Below are positions 62,973-64,000 of a DNA stretch of 64,000 bases, in pieces. The number at the start of each line of letters is the position of its first letter. The stretch's first letter is position 1. A model generated the notes under the pieces. That model was not told the origin of the DNA. It was given only the letters and a program-made list of their open reading frames with translations, and did not search any database. A program made the translations under genes and the position numbers. This DNA comes from Apostichopus japonicus (lineage: Eukaryota; Echinodermata; Holothuroidea; Aspidochirotida; Stichopodidae), in NCBI RefSeq assembly GCF_037975245.1, contig NC_092563.1:5765501-5829500 (forward strand), written 5' to 3'.

Positions 62973-63540
62973 TTAAGAAAGAATTGAACACAAACATTTC
63001 ATTTTATTTCATACCAAAAAATTCCGACCGCAGCCATTCACGTGAAACAAAACATAATACTCATCTTGATAGATAACTAGTTTGGTTATCATTGAAAGAG
63101 ACAAAATGTGGTTTTCTTTGATTTCACAAAGACTGACATTCCTCAGAAGCTATACTTTCATTTTCTAATCTTTATTTACTTAAAACCTTGAAATCTGACA
63201 TATTTTGGAATGTTAAATTTTTATCTGGAAATGTATTATGAGTTTGAATTTCATTAAACTTTAATATTTTGAATGAATATCTGGTGTGGATAAATTATTT
63301 TGGGATTATGAATGGGGGGGGGGGGTGGTTCAGCCCAATCATCATGCATGGTGACATCACATAGTTTGCTTCTGTTAGGGAACTTCATAAACCTGTAATA
63401 TTGGCTGCAATCTGAATATCACTCTCTGGAGATTTCAAGGTGTGTCTGACACTAAGGTGTCCAACTGCACCAATGTATGTGTGACAATATTCTTTGTTAT
63501 AAGAATTCGGTACAACATAAATTATAAATAGAAAAATAAG

Positions 63541-63715
63541 CAAATATTGGTCTGATAACAGTGGGCACAGTTGCACATTGTGACATCAACTTGTACAACA
63601 TTGTATTATATGCATCATAAAATCTGGACAAATTTTGGTCTGATAACATTGGCAGTTGCCCATTGTGACATAACCTTGTACTACGGTACATTATTATATG
63701 CATCATAATCTGCAT
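63541..63715. repeat. Two ~100-bp direct repeats
   Basis: CAAATATTGGTCTGATAACA and CAAATTTTGGTCTGATAACA (63541 and 63630) each run on through TTG(C)CCATTGTGACAT and TTATATGCATCATAA. Confidence 0.85.
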
Positions 63716-63835
63716 ATGTATGATTTTTGTGGTCTATGATCATCAACGTAATGTCAATATTTAGTAAAGTGGAAAGTGTGTGCTATGCCAACCTGAAGTT
63801 GAGATTCATTGTTGTTTGAAGCCACATTCTGCTAC

Positions 63836-63909
63836 CCAGGTGCACTATCATCTTCACCTGCTGCATGCTCATTTGGTGAGACCTCACTATCACCAGTGTC
63901 TGACAAATT
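63836..63909 (-). pseudogene. Possible acidic 5' exon of the P2X7-ballast gene
   Basis: Acceptor tttatacag, donor-like CTGG/gtagca. Encodes NLSDTGDSEVSPNEHAAGED, an acidic leader; a stop follows if the donor is not used. Linked to the ballast ORF only by strand and position. Confidence 0.3.
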
Positions 63910-64000
63910 CTGTATAAAGAAAAAAAATCAAAAGACACTTATGAATGCTACATTTCTAGCATGGCTTGCTTTGAGCCTGTTTGAGTGTAGATATCAGATG

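Overview
This is an intron-rich, AT-rich nuclear segment from an animal. I infer an invertebrate deuterostome, most likely an echinoderm (possibly a sea cucumber). The reasons are an NBN gene linked to an OSGIN gene as in vertebrates, a P2X7-type ballast domain without a channel, a transposase-like ORF of a kind common in marine invertebrates, and AGGCCTA-rich spacer DNA. The organism call is an inference and cannot be proved from this window.

Three protein genes can be traced exon by exon. (1) The 3' half of an SLC32/VGAT-like vesicular transporter lies on the + strand at 2332-5124 (two exons; the N-terminus was not found). (2) An almost complete NBN/NBS1 (nibrin) gene lies on the - strand from 35255 down to 15361. 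It has about 16 coding exons covering FHA, tandem BRCT, a long linker, the MRE11-binding region and the ATM-binding tail; only the first short coding exon is missing. (3) A complete five-exon OSGIN1/2 gene lies on the - strand from 54705 to 44866 and predicts about 508 aa. NBN and OSGIN are in tandem here, whereas human OSGIN2 and NBN are adjacent but convergent. A possible first exon of an unidentified + strand gene starts at 39042, in the presumed NBN promoter region.

The right end (59351-63909) holds two decayed genes: a transposase-like ORF on the + strand with stops, frameshifts and a substituted catalytic-type Asp, and a P2X7-ballast-domain ORF on the - strand with an in-frame stop, a frameshift and a TTAA-type MITE at its 5' side.

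The rest is introns and spacer full of transposon remnants with readable termini. At 10220-12662 there are three hAT-type elements with 8-bp target duplications, the middle one apparently made by a tandem duplication. Other elements are a 964-bp hAT-like element (39262-40225), a 658-bp element with 8-bp duplications and many GAATGACA repeats (37135-37792), a 421-bp element (14420-14840), three TTAA-flanked fold-back elements, two tRNA-derived SINE relics and several minisatellites. Nearly 30 homopolymer G or C runs are scattered through the window. There are no bacterial-type operons, CRISPR arrays or rRNA genes.
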